DNA of 64,000 bases from Chromohalobacter sarecensis. Lineage in GTDB: Bacteria > Pseudomonadota > Gammaproteobacteria > Pseudomonadales > Halomonadaceae. Position numbers and translations under genes: made by a program. Position 1 is the stretch's first letter. Each line of letters begins with the position of its first letter. Shown piece by piece: positions 28,381 through 38,400 of this stretch. The notes under the pieces were generated by a model that worked only from the letters and a program-made list of their open reading frames with translations, was not told the origin of the DNA and searched no databases. The stretch is from positions 434,001 through 498,000 of the forward strand of contig NZ_JAKGAN010000002.1 of assembly GCF_023061135.1 (NCBI RefSeq), read 5' to 3'.

Positions 28381-29043
28381 GTGGCGGTGAGCGATGAGCG
28401 CTCGCCGGTGCAGTTGCATCGCCTAGGGCGTCGCGACTATGAGCCGGTGTGGCAGGCTATGCGCAAGCTTACCGACGAGCGTGATGCCACAACGCCTGAT
28501 CAATTCTGGCTGGTGGAGCACGAACCGGTGTTCACGCAGGGGCAGGCCGGCAAGCCCGAGCATCTGCTCATGCCCGGCGAAATTCCGGTGGTTGCCACCG
28601 ATCGTGGCGGGCAGGTGACGTATCATGGACCGGGCCAGGTCGTGCTTTATCCACTGATCGACGTACGTCGTGCCAAGCTGGGTGTAAGGGAGTTGGTATC
28701 GGCGCTCGAAAACACGGCGATCGCGTTGCTGGCCGAGTACGGCGTGGAGGCGCATGCGCGCTCTGACGCGCCGGGTGTCTATGTCGGCGAGGCCAAGATT
28801 GCCTCGCTTGGCTTGCGTATTCGGCGCGGCGCCAGCTTTCACGGTATTGCGCTCAACGTCGATGGCGACTTATCCCCCTTCCAGCGTATCAATCCCTGTG
28901 GCTATGCCGGCATGACCATGACGCGGCTTGCCGATCTGATCGACGATTGTCCGGAGAGCGATACGGTCGCCGTCGAGCTGGCCGAGCGTCTGGCGCGAAC
29001 GCTGGAACGAACGCTCGTGCCGGCTGCCGCCGCGCACGCCTGA
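28381..29043 (+). CDS. lipB: Octanoyl-[ACP]:protein octanoyltransferase
   Basis: Transfers octanoate from acyl carrier protein to lipoyl domains, the first step of lipoate synthesis. The 220 residues have the catalytic Cys173 in NPCGYAG and Lys139 in EAKIASLG, plus the [12 protein letters not shown] motif. The start is a GTG immediately after the ybeD stop. The next lipoate gene, lipA, lies on the opposite strand behind a strong shared terminator instead of following it. Confidence 0.96.
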   Translation: MAVSDERSPVQLHRLGRRDYEPVWQAMRKLTDERDATTPDQFWLVEHEPVFTQGQAGKPEHLLMPGEIPVVATDRGGQVTYHGPGQVVLYPLIDVRRAKLGVRELVSALENTAIALLAEYGVEAHARSDAPGVYVGEAKIASLGLRIRRGASFHGIALNVDGDLSPFQRINPCGYAGMTMTRLADLIDDCPESDTVAVELAERLARTLERTLVPAAAAHA

Positions 29044-29121
29044 TGGCCATAGTTGCGCCTGAGCGCGGAGCGCGCTGCCGTTCGGCGTGCTTCAGCATCG
29101 ATGATCGGCGCATTTCAACGA

Positions 29122-29160
29122 AAACGGCCCGCCGTGGACTGAGTCCACGGCGGGCCGTTT
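29122..29160. terminator. Strong bidirectional terminator between lipB and lipA
   Basis: An 18-bp perfect stem (AAACGGCCCGCCGTGGAC with its complement) and a TGA loop. It is flanked by A/T runs on both sides, so it can stop lipB (plus) and lipA (minus) transcription. Confidence 0.85.
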
Positions 29161-29195
29161 GTCTTGGGGCACTGAGGCTTGGAAAGTGTCGCCGG

Positions 29196-30245
29196 TTAGC
29201 CGACGTTGACGGCCGCGATGCGGTCGAGGTCGGGCGACTGACCGGGCACCTCAGCGGGTGCGGCCAGCCCCAGGTTGTTTTTCTCGAACACCCGGTCGGC
29301 GCGATAGCTGGAGCGTACCAGCGGACCGGATGGCACTTCCATGAAGCCTTTTGCCAGGCCCTGCTGGCGGTAGTGCTCGAATTCGTCGGGCGTTACCCAG
29401 CGTTCCACTGGCAGGTGGTTGCGGGTCGGTTGCAGGTATTGACCCAGCGTCACGATGTCGACGCCGATGGCGCGAAGGTCATCGAAGGTCTCGAGGATCT
29501 CTTCTTCGGTTTCGCCGAGCCCCAGCATGATGCTGGTCTTGGTGATTACCTCGGGGCGATGACGTTTGGCATGCGCGAGGACGTCGAGGGTCTTGCGATA
29601 ACCGGCACGCGGGTCGCGCACGCGCTCGGTCAAGCGCTCCACGGTCTCGACGTTCTGGGCGAACACTTCCAGGCCGGAATCGACGACTCGTTCGACGGCA
29701 CTGGGGATGCCATCGAAGTCCGGCGTCAGCGCTTCCACTGCCACCTGGGGAGTACGCGCCTTGATCGCACGAATACAGTCGGCGTAGTGGCTGGCGCCAG
29801 CATCGGGCAGGTCGTCGCGATCCACCGAGGTGAGTACCACGTAACGTAGCCCCATCAGTTCCACCGACTCGGCGGTGTTCGCCGGTTCCTCGGGGTCCAA
29901 CCAGCCGCGCGGGTTGCCGGTGTCGACGGCGCAGAAGCGGCAGGCTCGGGTACATACCGAGCCCATCAACATGATGGTGGCGGTGCCGTTGCTCCAACAC
30001 TCCCCCATATTCGGACAGTGGGATTCGGCGCAGACGGTGCTGAGCCGGTGCTCCTTCACATTGCGTTTGACCGCCTCGAAGCGTTCGCCGCCGGGCATCT
30101 GGACGCGTAACCATGAGGGCTTGCGGCCGCCAACGCCATCTGCGGATTGATCGCGTGACTTCATGCCATCCTTGATGGCGGCGATGCCCTGGTCGTTGCG
30201 GTATTTCTTGCCGCTGGTGACGCGTTGGGTAGGAGTGTCGCTCAT
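29196..30245 (-). CDS. lipA: Lipoyl synthase
   Basis: Radical-SAM enzyme that inserts two sulfurs into protein-bound octanoate. I start it at the ATG giving [12 protein letters not shown] (349 aa), preceded by GAGAGG; the open frame continues upstream without homology. [12 protein letters not shown] binds the auxiliary cluster and CTRACRFC (CxxxCxxC) the SAM cluster. RSSYRA near the C-terminus carries the conserved serine ligand. It faces lipB; most relatives have lipB-lipA in one direction. Confidence 0.96.
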   Translation of the reverse strand: MSDTPTQRVTSGKKYRNDQGIAAIKDGMKSRDQSADGVGGRKPSWLRVQMPGGERFEAVKRNVKEHRLSTVCAESHCPNMGECWSNGTATIMLMGSVCTRACRFCAVDTGNPRGWLDPEEPANTAESVELMGLRYVVLTSVDRDDLPDAGASHYADCIRAIKARTPQVAVEALTPDFDGIPSAVERVVDSGLEVFAQNVETVERLTERVRDPRAGYRKTLDVLAHAKRHRPEVITKTSIMLGLGETEEEILETFDDLRAIGVDIVTLGQYLQPTRNHLPVERWVTPDEFEHYRQQGLAKGFMEVPSGPLVRSSYRADRVFEKNNLGLAAPAEVPGQSPDLDRIAAVNVG

Positions 30246-30455
30246 AGCGTGAGCCTCTCTGCAAGCCGGCCGACGGCGCCGAGGCGACGACGCTACCACA
30301 GAGGAGGGGAAGGGCGTCGGTCGACGTTTCCTGGGGGCCTGGCACGTCTGATGATGCGTGAATTGATGTGTCCAACATACCACAAAAGGCGTAGTGCTGG
30401 ACAGGCTGTCAATGGCGCGTCGATGTCAAGGACGGCGCCTGGCCGCACGCGATAC

Positions 30456-30479
30456 CACGCCCGGCCAATGCCGGGCGTG
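30456..30479 (-). terminator. Hairpin after the dehydrogenase gene
   Basis: CACGCCCGGC-CAAT-GCCGGGCGTG, 34 bases past the stop at 30513 on the minus strand. There is no T run, so factor-independent termination is uncertain. The rest of the 267-base gap to lipA shows no other feature I recognise. Confidence 0.35.
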
Positions 30480-30512
30480 TCGTATTGCGCAGAGGCGTGT
30501 CAGTGATGAATG

Positions 30513-31535
30513 TCACGCCTCGGGCATGGCACTCAACACCAGCTTGCCCGTGGTATGACCGGTTTCGAGGCGGCGATGGGCTTCCCCGAGATTGGCCGGT
30601 GTCAATGGGCCGACGATATCGCTGAGCGTGCTGCGCAGGTGACCGCTATCGAAGTGCTCGGCCAAGGTGGCCAAGATGCGGCCCTGGTGAGCGATGTCGG
30701 CGCCGTGCAGCGGCCGCGCGAACATGAATTCCCAACTAAAGGTCACCGCTTTGCCTTGCAGGGCATTGAGGTCGACGCTCTTCTGGGTCTCGGCGATGGC
30801 CACGATGTGGCCCAGGGGACGAATGAGCGTGGTCATGTTCTCCCAGTGGTCGCCGATATCGTGGCAATTGAAGATGTAATCGACCTGCTCGTGGCCGGCC
30901 TTCTGCATGTTCGCCACGAGATCGTAGTGATCGACGACTTCATGCGCGCCCATGCGCCGGCACCATTCGATGGAGATATCGCGCGATGCTGTGGCGATGA
31001 CCTTGATGCCAGTCAACTGGCGGGCCATTTGTGTCGCGATCGAGCCGACGCCGCCGGCACCGTTGATGATCAGCAGGGTCTGGTCTTGGTGGGTATCGTC
31101 GCCCTGCGCGAGCTGGAGCTTGTCGAACAGGGCTTCCCAGGCGGTGAGTGCCGTTAACGGCATGGCGGCCGCTTCTTCGGCGCTTAATTTGCTCGGTGCC
31201 TTGGCGGTTAGACGTGCATCGACGAGTTGATATTCGGCGTTGCAGCCAGGGCGCTCGACCTCGCCAGCATAGTACACGCGATCTCCCGGGGCGAAATGCT
31301 CGACGTTGGCGCCGACGCGCTCCACCCGGGCCACGGCATCCCAGCCGAGAACGTTGTGCTGGTCGCTGGGCAGGAAGGCGCCCTGGCGAATCTTGGTATC
31401 CACCGGATTGACCGATACTGCGTCGACGCGCACGAGGAGGTCCCATTCGCCGGGAGTGGGCATCTCGCGTTCGTGGAGCTCGAAAGCGTCCAGGGGCGCT
31501 GCCTGGGGCTGGCCGGTGGTAGCGACTACTTGCAT
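30513..31535 (-). CDS. Zinc-free quinone-oxidoreductase-like alcohol dehydrogenase
   Basis: MDR superfamily oxidoreductase, 340 residues. The GroES-like N-terminal half contains VSVNPVDTKIRQGAF and VLGWDAVARVERVG; the Rossmann half has the NADPH loop INGAGGVGSIATQMAR. The cysteine ligands of the structural zinc site are absent, which places it with quinone oxidoreductase-like proteins. The substrate is unknown. It lies 88 bases downstream of the LysR gene on the same strand, so that regulator could also affect it. Confidence 0.85.
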   Translation of the reverse strand: MQVVATTGQPQAAPLDAFELHEREMPTPGEWDLLVRVDAVSVNPVDTKIRQGAFLPSDQHNVLGWDAVARVERVGANVEHFAPGDRVYYAGEVERPGCNAEYQLVDARLTAKAPSKLSAEEAAAMPLTALTAWEALFDKLQLAQGDDTHQDQTLLIINGAGGVGSIATQMARQLTGIKVIATASRDISIEWCRRMGAHEVVDHYDLVANMQKAGHEQVDYIFNCHDIGDHWENMTTLIRPLGHIVAIAETQKSVDLNALQGKAVTFSWEFMFARPLHGADIAHQGRILATLAEHFDSGHLRSTLSDIVGPLTPANLGEAHRRLETGHTTGKLVLSAMPEA

Positions 31536-31623
31536 GACTGACTCCCTATAAAAAGCGAAACGTAATGACGCTGACCCCTAGATGAGGGCCGTCAAGGTGG
31601 GAGTCAAGTCAAGCGTGGCCAAT

Positions 31624-32598
31624 TCAGGGCGTACAGGCGAAGCTGGGGCCGGGCGCGGGTACCAGCGGCGCCTTGAAGTGCGCGTTCAGCTCGGGCAGCA
31701 GTTCGCGCACGAAGCGCAGGAAGAGCTCGGTCACCGGTGTGGGGTAGCGATCCTTGGGGTGCACAGTGCACCAGGAGCGGCGCAGCGGAAAGCCAGGCAG
31801 CGTCGGCGAGGCTAGAAGCCCTGAAGCGAGCTCGAGCTGGACCGCCAGGCGCGGCAGCACGGCGACCCCAAGGTGCGCCATGACCCCCTGCTTGATGGCT
31901 TCATTGGTGCCAAGCTCCAGGGTATGACGTAGCGATACACGCTCACGGGCGACGAAGTCCTCGAACGCGGTGCGTGTTCCCGAGCCGGGTTCGCGCATCA
32001 GCACGTAATAGCGCGTGAAATCCTCGAGTGTGGGCGAGTCGGCCGTCAGCAACGGATGCCCGGGCCACACCACGGGAATCATTTCGTTATCGAGGATCGG
32101 CATGAAGGCGAGGTTGGCGTCCTCGGGGACCATGCCCATGATCACCAGGTCGTCGCGCCGTTCGGCGAGACGCTCCAGTGCTTGCCCCCGATTGCAGACG
32201 CGCAGGCGTACCTGGACTTCCGGGTAGCGAGCGCGAAAACGCGCCAGGATGTGCGGCACAACATACTGCGCGGTACTGACGGCGGCGAGGTTGAGCTCGC
32301 CGCGAATGGTGCCCGCCAGCTCGGAAAGCTCCATTTGCAGACTGGAAACCTGACCGAAGATCGATTGCACCGAGGCGGCCAGCGCATCGGCAGCCGGCAG
32401 TACGTGCAGGGTCTTACCCGCGTACTTGAAGAGTGGTTGCTCGAGCGCTTGCTCGAGTTGGCGAATCTGAGCGCTGACCGCAGGCTGCGTGAGGCCGAGT
32501 TGTTCGGCCGCACGCGAATAGGACTGTTGCCGGTGCACGGCCTGGAAAACCTGCAATTGGCGAAAGGTCAGACGATTGAGCAGATTGGGTCGTGACAT
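31624..32598 (-). CDS. LysR-family regulator, PycR-like
   Basis: A 324-residue LysR regulator. The N-terminal HTH is in TFRQLQVFQAVHRQQSYSRA and QPAVSAQIRQLEQ, and a CbbR/CysB-type effector domain follows. It diverges from pycA-pycB across 176 bases, the same arrangement as PycR with the pyruvate carboxylase genes in Pseudomonas aeruginosa. A perfect palindrome suited to a LysR dimer lies in the shared gap. Control of pycAB is therefore likely, and the dehydrogenase downstream may be included. The effector is unknown. Confidence 0.88.
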   Translation of the reverse strand: MSRPNLLNRLTFRQLQVFQAVHRQQSYSRAAEQLGLTQPAVSAQIRQLEQALEQPLFKYAGKTLHVLPAADALAASVQSIFGQVSSLQMELSELAGTIRGELNLAAVSTAQYVVPHILARFRARYPEVQVRLRVCNRGQALERLAERRDDLVIMGMVPEDANLAFMPILDNEMIPVVWPGHPLLTADSPTLEDFTRYYVLMREPGSGTRTAFEDFVARERVSLRHTLELGTNEAIKQGVMAHLGVAVLPRLAVQLELASGLLASPTLPGFPLRRSWCTVHPKDRYPTPVTELFLRFVRELLPELNAHFKAPLVPAPGPSFACTP

Positions 32599-32618
32599 GA
32601 CGCCCCCGGCGTGGTCAT

Positions 32619-32637
32619 AAGCTATTACTTATAGCTT
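32619..32637. promoter_or_regulatory. LysR-type operator between pycR-like gene and pycA
   Basis: A perfect inverted repeat AAGCTAT-TACTT-ATAGCTT, 21 bases upstream of the LysR start and 138 bases before pycA. Size and position fit an autoregulating LysR protein that also activates the divergent operon. Confidence 0.55.
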
Positions 32638-32665
32638 GGCAAAAAAATATCAATTTTTCTATTGG
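32636..32665 (+). promoter_or_regulatory. Possible promoter of pycAB
   Basis: TTGGCA (32636-32641) shares its first bases with the operator above. After an 18-base A/T-rich spacer comes TATTGG (32660-32665), a weak -10. Activation by the LysR protein would fit such a poor -10. Confidence 0.3.
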
Positions 32666-32774
32666 TCCTTCGGTGGGTAGCGTGGGAGTACGGTAACAAC
32701 AAGCACTCAGCGACCCAGAGGGCGCCACGCTGACACGCTATGTCGACGCGACGTCCGCAACCGGAGGGCAGACA

Positions 32775-34190
<1,416 letters not shown>

Positions 34191-34203
34191 GGAGATACCC
34201 ATC

Positions 34204-36018
34204 ATGAATGCCGTATCATCTTCCCAGGTCAATATCACCGACGTCGTGTTGCGCGACGGCCATCAATCATTGATCGCCACGCGCCTGCGTACGGAAGACA
34301 TGCTGCCCGCCTGCGCCCAGCTGGACGCCATCGGCTATCACTCGCTGGAAGTCTGGGGCGGGGCGACCTTCGATGCCTGTGTGCGCTTTCTGAAGGAAGA
34401 TCCGTGGGAGCGCCTGCGCGCCTTCAAGGACGCGATGCCCAACACGCCGCTGCAGATGCTGCTGCGTGGCCAGAACCTGCTGGGCTATCGGCATTATGCC
34501 GATGATGTCGTCGAGCGCTTCGTCGCCAAGTCGGCGGACAACGGCGTCGATGTGTTTCGTGTCTTCGATGCGCTCAACGATCTACGTAACCTGGAAACCG
34601 CCATGCGCGCGGTCAAGGCCAGCGGTAAGCACGCCCAGGGCACGATCTGCTACACGGTGAGCCCGGTACACACCCTGGCGATGTACGTGGACCAAGCCAA
34701 GCGCCTGGTCGATATGGGCGCCGACTCGATCGCCATCAAGGACATGGCGGGGCTGCTGACGCCGTATGCCACGGGCGAACTGGTGGCTGCTTTGGTCGAG
34801 GCGGTGGACGTGCCGGTTCATCTGCATGCCCACGCCACCTCCGGGCTGGCGCCGATGTGCCATCTCAAGGCCGTGGAAGCGGGGTGCCGGCATATCGACA
34901 CCTGCATTTCGGCGTTTGCCGGCGGGACCAGCCATCCGGCGACGGAATCCATGGTCGCCGCCTTCCAGGGCACCGAATACGACAGCGGCTTGGACCTCGA
35001 AGCGCTCAAGGAGATCGGTGACTACTTTCGGGGCGTGCGCCAGAAGTATGCTGCCTTCGAGAGCGAGTTTACCCGCGAGGATGTCTCGGTACAGATCAAT
35101 CAGGTGCCGGGCGGCATGATGTCCAACCTCGCCAATCAGCTCAAGGAACAGAACGCGCTGTCCAAGATCCGCGATGTTTTCAACGAGATTCCCCGCGTGC
35201 GCGCCGATCTCGGTTATCCGCCCCTGGTGACGCCGACCTCGCAGATCGTCGGCACCCAGGCGGTGATGAACGTGCTCACCGGCGAGCGGTACAAGACCAT
35301 CACCAATGAGGTGAAGCGCTATCTCCAAGGCGGATACGGTCATCCGCCGGCGGCCGTGGATACCGCCGTGCGGCGTCAGGCTATCGGCAATTCCCCGGTG
35401 GAAGAAGGGCGTCCTGCCGACCGTTTGAACCCTGAAATGGCACGACTGAAGAAAGATATCGGTGAACTGGCCGAGGGTGAAGAAGACGTGTTGACCTACG
35501 CCATGTTCCCCGAGCTGGGGCGCGATTATTTGCAGGGGCGTCGCGACGGCTCATTGGTGCCGGAGCCGGTTCCCGCTCCCGACGCCGGAGACGCCAGCCG
35601 GCCGGTGACCGAAGGCGTACCCACCGAGTTCGTCATCGACGTGCATGGCGAGTCCTACGAAGTGCAGATCACTGGCGTGGGTGGTAACAGCGGCGGCAAG
35701 CGCCAAGTCTACCTGACCCTCGACGGCATGCCGGAGGAGGTCGTCTTCGAAGCCAAGGACGCATTCGTCGGTGGCGAGACCGCGGGCCGCGCGCGTGCCT
35801 CGCAGCCCGGCCATGTCACGACCTCCATGCCCGGCAATATCGTCGATGTGCTGGTTGCCAAGGGCGATCGCGTCGAGGAAGGCCAGGCGGTGCTGATCAC
35901 CGAAGCGATGAAAATGGAAACCGAGGTCCAGGCGCGGGTCTCGGGCACCGTCGAGGCGGTCCACGTCGCCAAGGGCGACCGTGTAACGCCAGGCGAGGTA
36001 CTGATCGAGATTGCCTGA
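34204..36018 (+). CDS. pycB: Pyruvate carboxylase subunit B / oxaloacetate decarboxylase alpha-like
   Basis: Carboxyltransferase plus biotin carrier subunit, 604 residues. The N-terminal TIM barrel has VVLRDGHQSLIATR (metal and substrate site), KDMAGLLTPY and HLHAHATSG. The conserved PycB domain follows, and the last 80 residues are a biotinyl domain with EAMKMETE. The ATG giving MNAVSSSQVN has AAGGAG upstream and follows pycA by 13 bases. There are no oadB or oadG membrane subunits nearby, so pyruvate carboxylation is more likely than sodium-pumping decarboxylation. Confidence 0.92.
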   Translation: MNAVSSSQVNITDVVLRDGHQSLIATRLRTEDMLPACAQLDAIGYHSLEVWGGATFDACVRFLKEDPWERLRAFKDAMPNTPLQMLLRGQNLLGYRHYADDVVERFVAKSADNGVDVFRVFDALNDLRNLETAMRAVKASGKHAQGTICYTVSPVHTLAMYVDQAKRLVDMGADSIAIKDMAGLLTPYATGELVAALVEAVDVPVHLHAHATSGLAPMCHLKAVEAGCRHIDTCISAFAGGTSHPATESMVAAFQGTEYDSGLDLEALKEIGDYFRGVRQKYAAFESEFTREDVSVQINQVPGGMMSNLANQLKEQNALSKIRDVFNEIPRVRADLGYPPLVTPTSQIVGTQAVMNVLTGERYKTITNEVKRYLQGGYGHPPAAVDTAVRRQAIGNSPVEEGRPADRLNPEMARLKKDIGELAEGEEDVLTYAMFPELGRDYLQGRRDGSLVPEPVPAPDAGDASRPVTEGVPTEFVIDVHGESYEVQITGVGGNSGGKRQVYLTLDGMPEEVVFEAKDAFVGGETAGRARASQPGHVTTSMPGNIVDVLVAKGDRVEEGQAVLITEAMKMETEVQARVSGTVEAVHVAKGDRVTPGEVLIEIA

Positions 36019-36030
36019 TCGGGGCGTTGC

Positions 36031-38241
36031 TCATGTCCGTGGCACCTGGTGATTCGGTGCTGCGGGTCGGGCTTGCTCGAACAGGTCGCGAACGCGCTCC
36101 AGGCGTTTCTGCACATGCTCGCTTTGCGGCCCGCTGGCGTCGAGGATGTGGGTGATGTGTGCCAGGTGGGCGTCGATATCAGTAGCATCGCTGCGTGCGA
36201 TGAGCGTGGGCAGCGCCTCGAGCGCCTCGCGCACGTCAAGCTTGAGAATGAAGAACTGCTCGCGGACCAGCATCTTGAACTGATGCAGATCCAAGCTTTT
36301 GCCAAGCTCTTCTCGGGTGGCCTTGAGGCGCTGGAAATTACGCTCATCGGTGGCTGGCGCTCCGCCCAGGATATAGATCAAGGCACGCACCACTGCTTCG
36401 CGCGCGCCACCGCTGGCGATGCGGTCCTGCAAGGCGTCGCGTCGCGTACGCAGAAAGTGCTGATGCTCCGGCGAGCGCCCGGGATGAGGGCGCATCCGCG
36501 CCGTGTCCGGGCCGATACCGGCGAGCGCCTGTAGCCAGGGCTGACCGTAGACGTTCATGAACAGCGCTTCACTGACGCGGTCGCGCCATTCGCCATAAGC
36601 TTCGAGGTTTTCCTCGATACGGGTGGCCACGCTGCGTTCCCATTGTGCTAGAGGATTGTCCGGCGAAAGCGGGTGGCGCTGGCGGCGGATCTGCTCGGCG
36701 AGTATCGGTATGGTGGACATCAGTGGGTTGCGATCGGAAAGCAGCTTGTAGCCCAGCCGTATGGGGTGCAAGCGGCGTATCCAACGCCCGGCCTCGGGTG
36801 TCATGACGGCCTGTATCCACGGTTGGGCGTATTGCTGATAAAGCGCCAGTCCGCTTTCGGAAAGGCGCGATACGGTGGCGAAGCGGCGCTCGTCATCATC
36901 GCGTCGCTGTATCAGCGGCTGCAAATCGTCGACGCCGCGTGGGCGAAACTCGAGCAGATAGTCGCCATCGGTGGCGTCCTCGGTCGCATCGCGTGGCGTG
37001 ATGGCGGTTTCGTACAAGCCGGGCGGCAGGACGTCGATATAGTCCATGTTGGCGGTGAATTCCGTGTGCTCTCGGCGCGAGATGCTCCCCGAGACGAAAA
37101 TCCCCAGATGCCCCGTCGAGTCGTGCACGCAATAGACGATGGTCTGCTCATTGGCGACGATGTCGTCTACGCCATCGTAGAGATCGGACACCCAGCCCAG
37201 CGCCTGGGGCGGTGGCGTAATATTGTCGCCTTGCGAGCAGAACACCACGATGGGTGAGCGGACGTTGCGCAGGTCGATGCGCCGCCCGTCGCGGGTGATC
37301 AGTTGGGCGGTACTCAAGCGATTGCCGATGAAGAGGTTGTCGACGATGTACTGTATTTCCTCGGCATTGAGGACGATATGTCCGCCCCACCAGCGCTCGA
37401 ATTGCAGATAACGCTCGCTTTCATCATCGACGTTGGCGTAAAGCCGATATTGCTTGCTCCACAGCGTATTCGCCGGATTGAGGCGCTCGAAGTTCTGAAC
37501 CAGCCAGGCCCCGTCGAACAGCCCGGCGCCCAGGTCGCCGGCAAAAGCGGTCAGCCAGCTACCGCCGAGCAAACCACCGCTATAGCGCATGGGGTAGTGG
37601 CCGCGTTCGCCGGCCCAGTAGGACAGCGGTGCGCCGGCGACCAGAATCGGACCGAAGACATCCGGCTCCAGGGCGGCGGCCATCATCAATTGCCACCCGG
37701 CCTGACAGTTACCGATCACCACGGGCTTTTCGTTGGCCTGGGTGTGACGGGCCCCGACCTCGCGAATGAAGGCGATCTCGGCATCGATGACATCCTCGAC
37801 GTGCTGGCCGGGTACCGGAAACGGCAGAAAGCCGATGAAGTAACACGGGTGGCCGGCGCGCATGGCGACGCCGATCTCGCTATCGGGCTTGAAGCCACCG
37901 ATGCCGGGCCCATGGCCGGCCCGCGGGTCGACGATGACGAAGGGGCGCTTGAGTGGGTCGATTGCCGTGTCGGGTGGAGGCAGGATGCGCATCAACTCGT
38001 AGTTGACCGGGTGTGGCAGGTCGCGGCCGTCCATGAGCACTTCGGCCTCGAACCCCAGCACGTTGGGCTTGGTCTGCTCCATGTGCTGGAGATACTGGTT
38101 GCCACGCTGACGCATGACATCCCAGTAGAGCACGCTACGTTCGAAAGTATCCTGCCAGTAATCCTGCGTGGCACGAATCAGGCCGAAGGGGTCGAGAACG
38201 GGGTTGGCGGCTGCCAACCAAGCGGCGTGCATGGGAAACAT
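36031..38241 (-). CDS. DUF3141 protein, PHA-synthase-like alpha/beta hydrolase
   Basis: A 736-residue protein of the DUF3141 family, function not established. Residues about 95-385 look like an alpha/beta hydrolase: the nucleophile elbow is GNCQAG with Cys179. A probable acid is Asp339 (CSQGDNITPP), and His378 (DSTGHLG) completes a Cys-Asp-His triad. A cysteine nucleophile is the mark of polyhydroxyalkanoate synthases, although the rest differs from PhaC. The C-terminal 300 residues are helical and charged, possibly granule- or membrane-associated. No signal peptide is seen. It is convergent with pycB, 12 bases apart, and lies downstream of pyruvate kinase. Confidence 0.82.
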   Translation of the reverse strand: MFPMHAAWLAAANPVLDPFGLIRATQDYWQDTFERSVLYWDVMRQRGNQYLQHMEQTKPNVLGFEAEVLMDGRDLPHPVNYELMRILPPPDTAIDPLKRPFVIVDPRAGHGPGIGGFKPDSEIGVAMRAGHPCYFIGFLPFPVPGQHVEDVIDAEIAFIREVGARHTQANEKPVVIGNCQAGWQLMMAAALEPDVFGPILVAGAPLSYWAGERGHYPMRYSGGLLGGSWLTAFAGDLGAGLFDGAWLVQNFERLNPANTLWSKQYRLYANVDDESERYLQFERWWGGHIVLNAEEIQYIVDNLFIGNRLSTAQLITRDGRRIDLRNVRSPIVVFCSQGDNITPPPQALGWVSDLYDGVDDIVANEQTIVYCVHDSTGHLGIFVSGSISRREHTEFTANMDYIDVLPPGLYETAITPRDATEDATDGDYLLEFRPRGVDDLQPLIQRRDDDERRFATVSRLSESGLALYQQYAQPWIQAVMTPEAGRWIRRLHPIRLGYKLLSDRNPLMSTIPILAEQIRRQRHPLSPDNPLAQWERSVATRIEENLEAYGEWRDRVSEALFMNVYGQPWLQALAGIGPDTARMRPHPGRSPEHQHFLRTRRDALQDRIASGGAREAVVRALIYILGGAPATDERNFQRLKATREELGKSLDLHQFKMLVREQFFILKLDVREALEALPTLIARSDATDIDAHLAHITHILDASGPQSEHVQKRLERVRDLFEQARPAAPNHQVPRT

Positions 38242-38318
38242 GAAGGGCGCTCCTGGTCACGAATTGCTGCACTGCAATATTGAGCGTAACCCGAAAACGC
38301 GTGGCTGGCATGTGAAAT

Positions 38319-38350
38319 CGACGCATGCCGCCAATACGTGGCATGCGTCG
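38319..38350 (-). terminator. Hairpin after pyruvate kinase
   Basis: CGACGCATGCC pairs with GGCATGCGTCG around a 10-base loop, 51 bases past the pyk stop. Only a weak T-rich stretch follows on the minus strand. It could also be an operator upstream of the DUF3141 gene. Confidence 0.45.
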
Positions 38351-38400
38351 AGGTGTTTCAAAGCGGCAAGCGACGTGCAGCTCGCCGGCAAAGGTGCTGA

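Noticed and set aside
34204-36018. Sodium-pumping oxaloacetate decarboxylase
   Set aside because: No oadB or oadG membrane subunit lies nearby and the partner is a biotin carboxylase.
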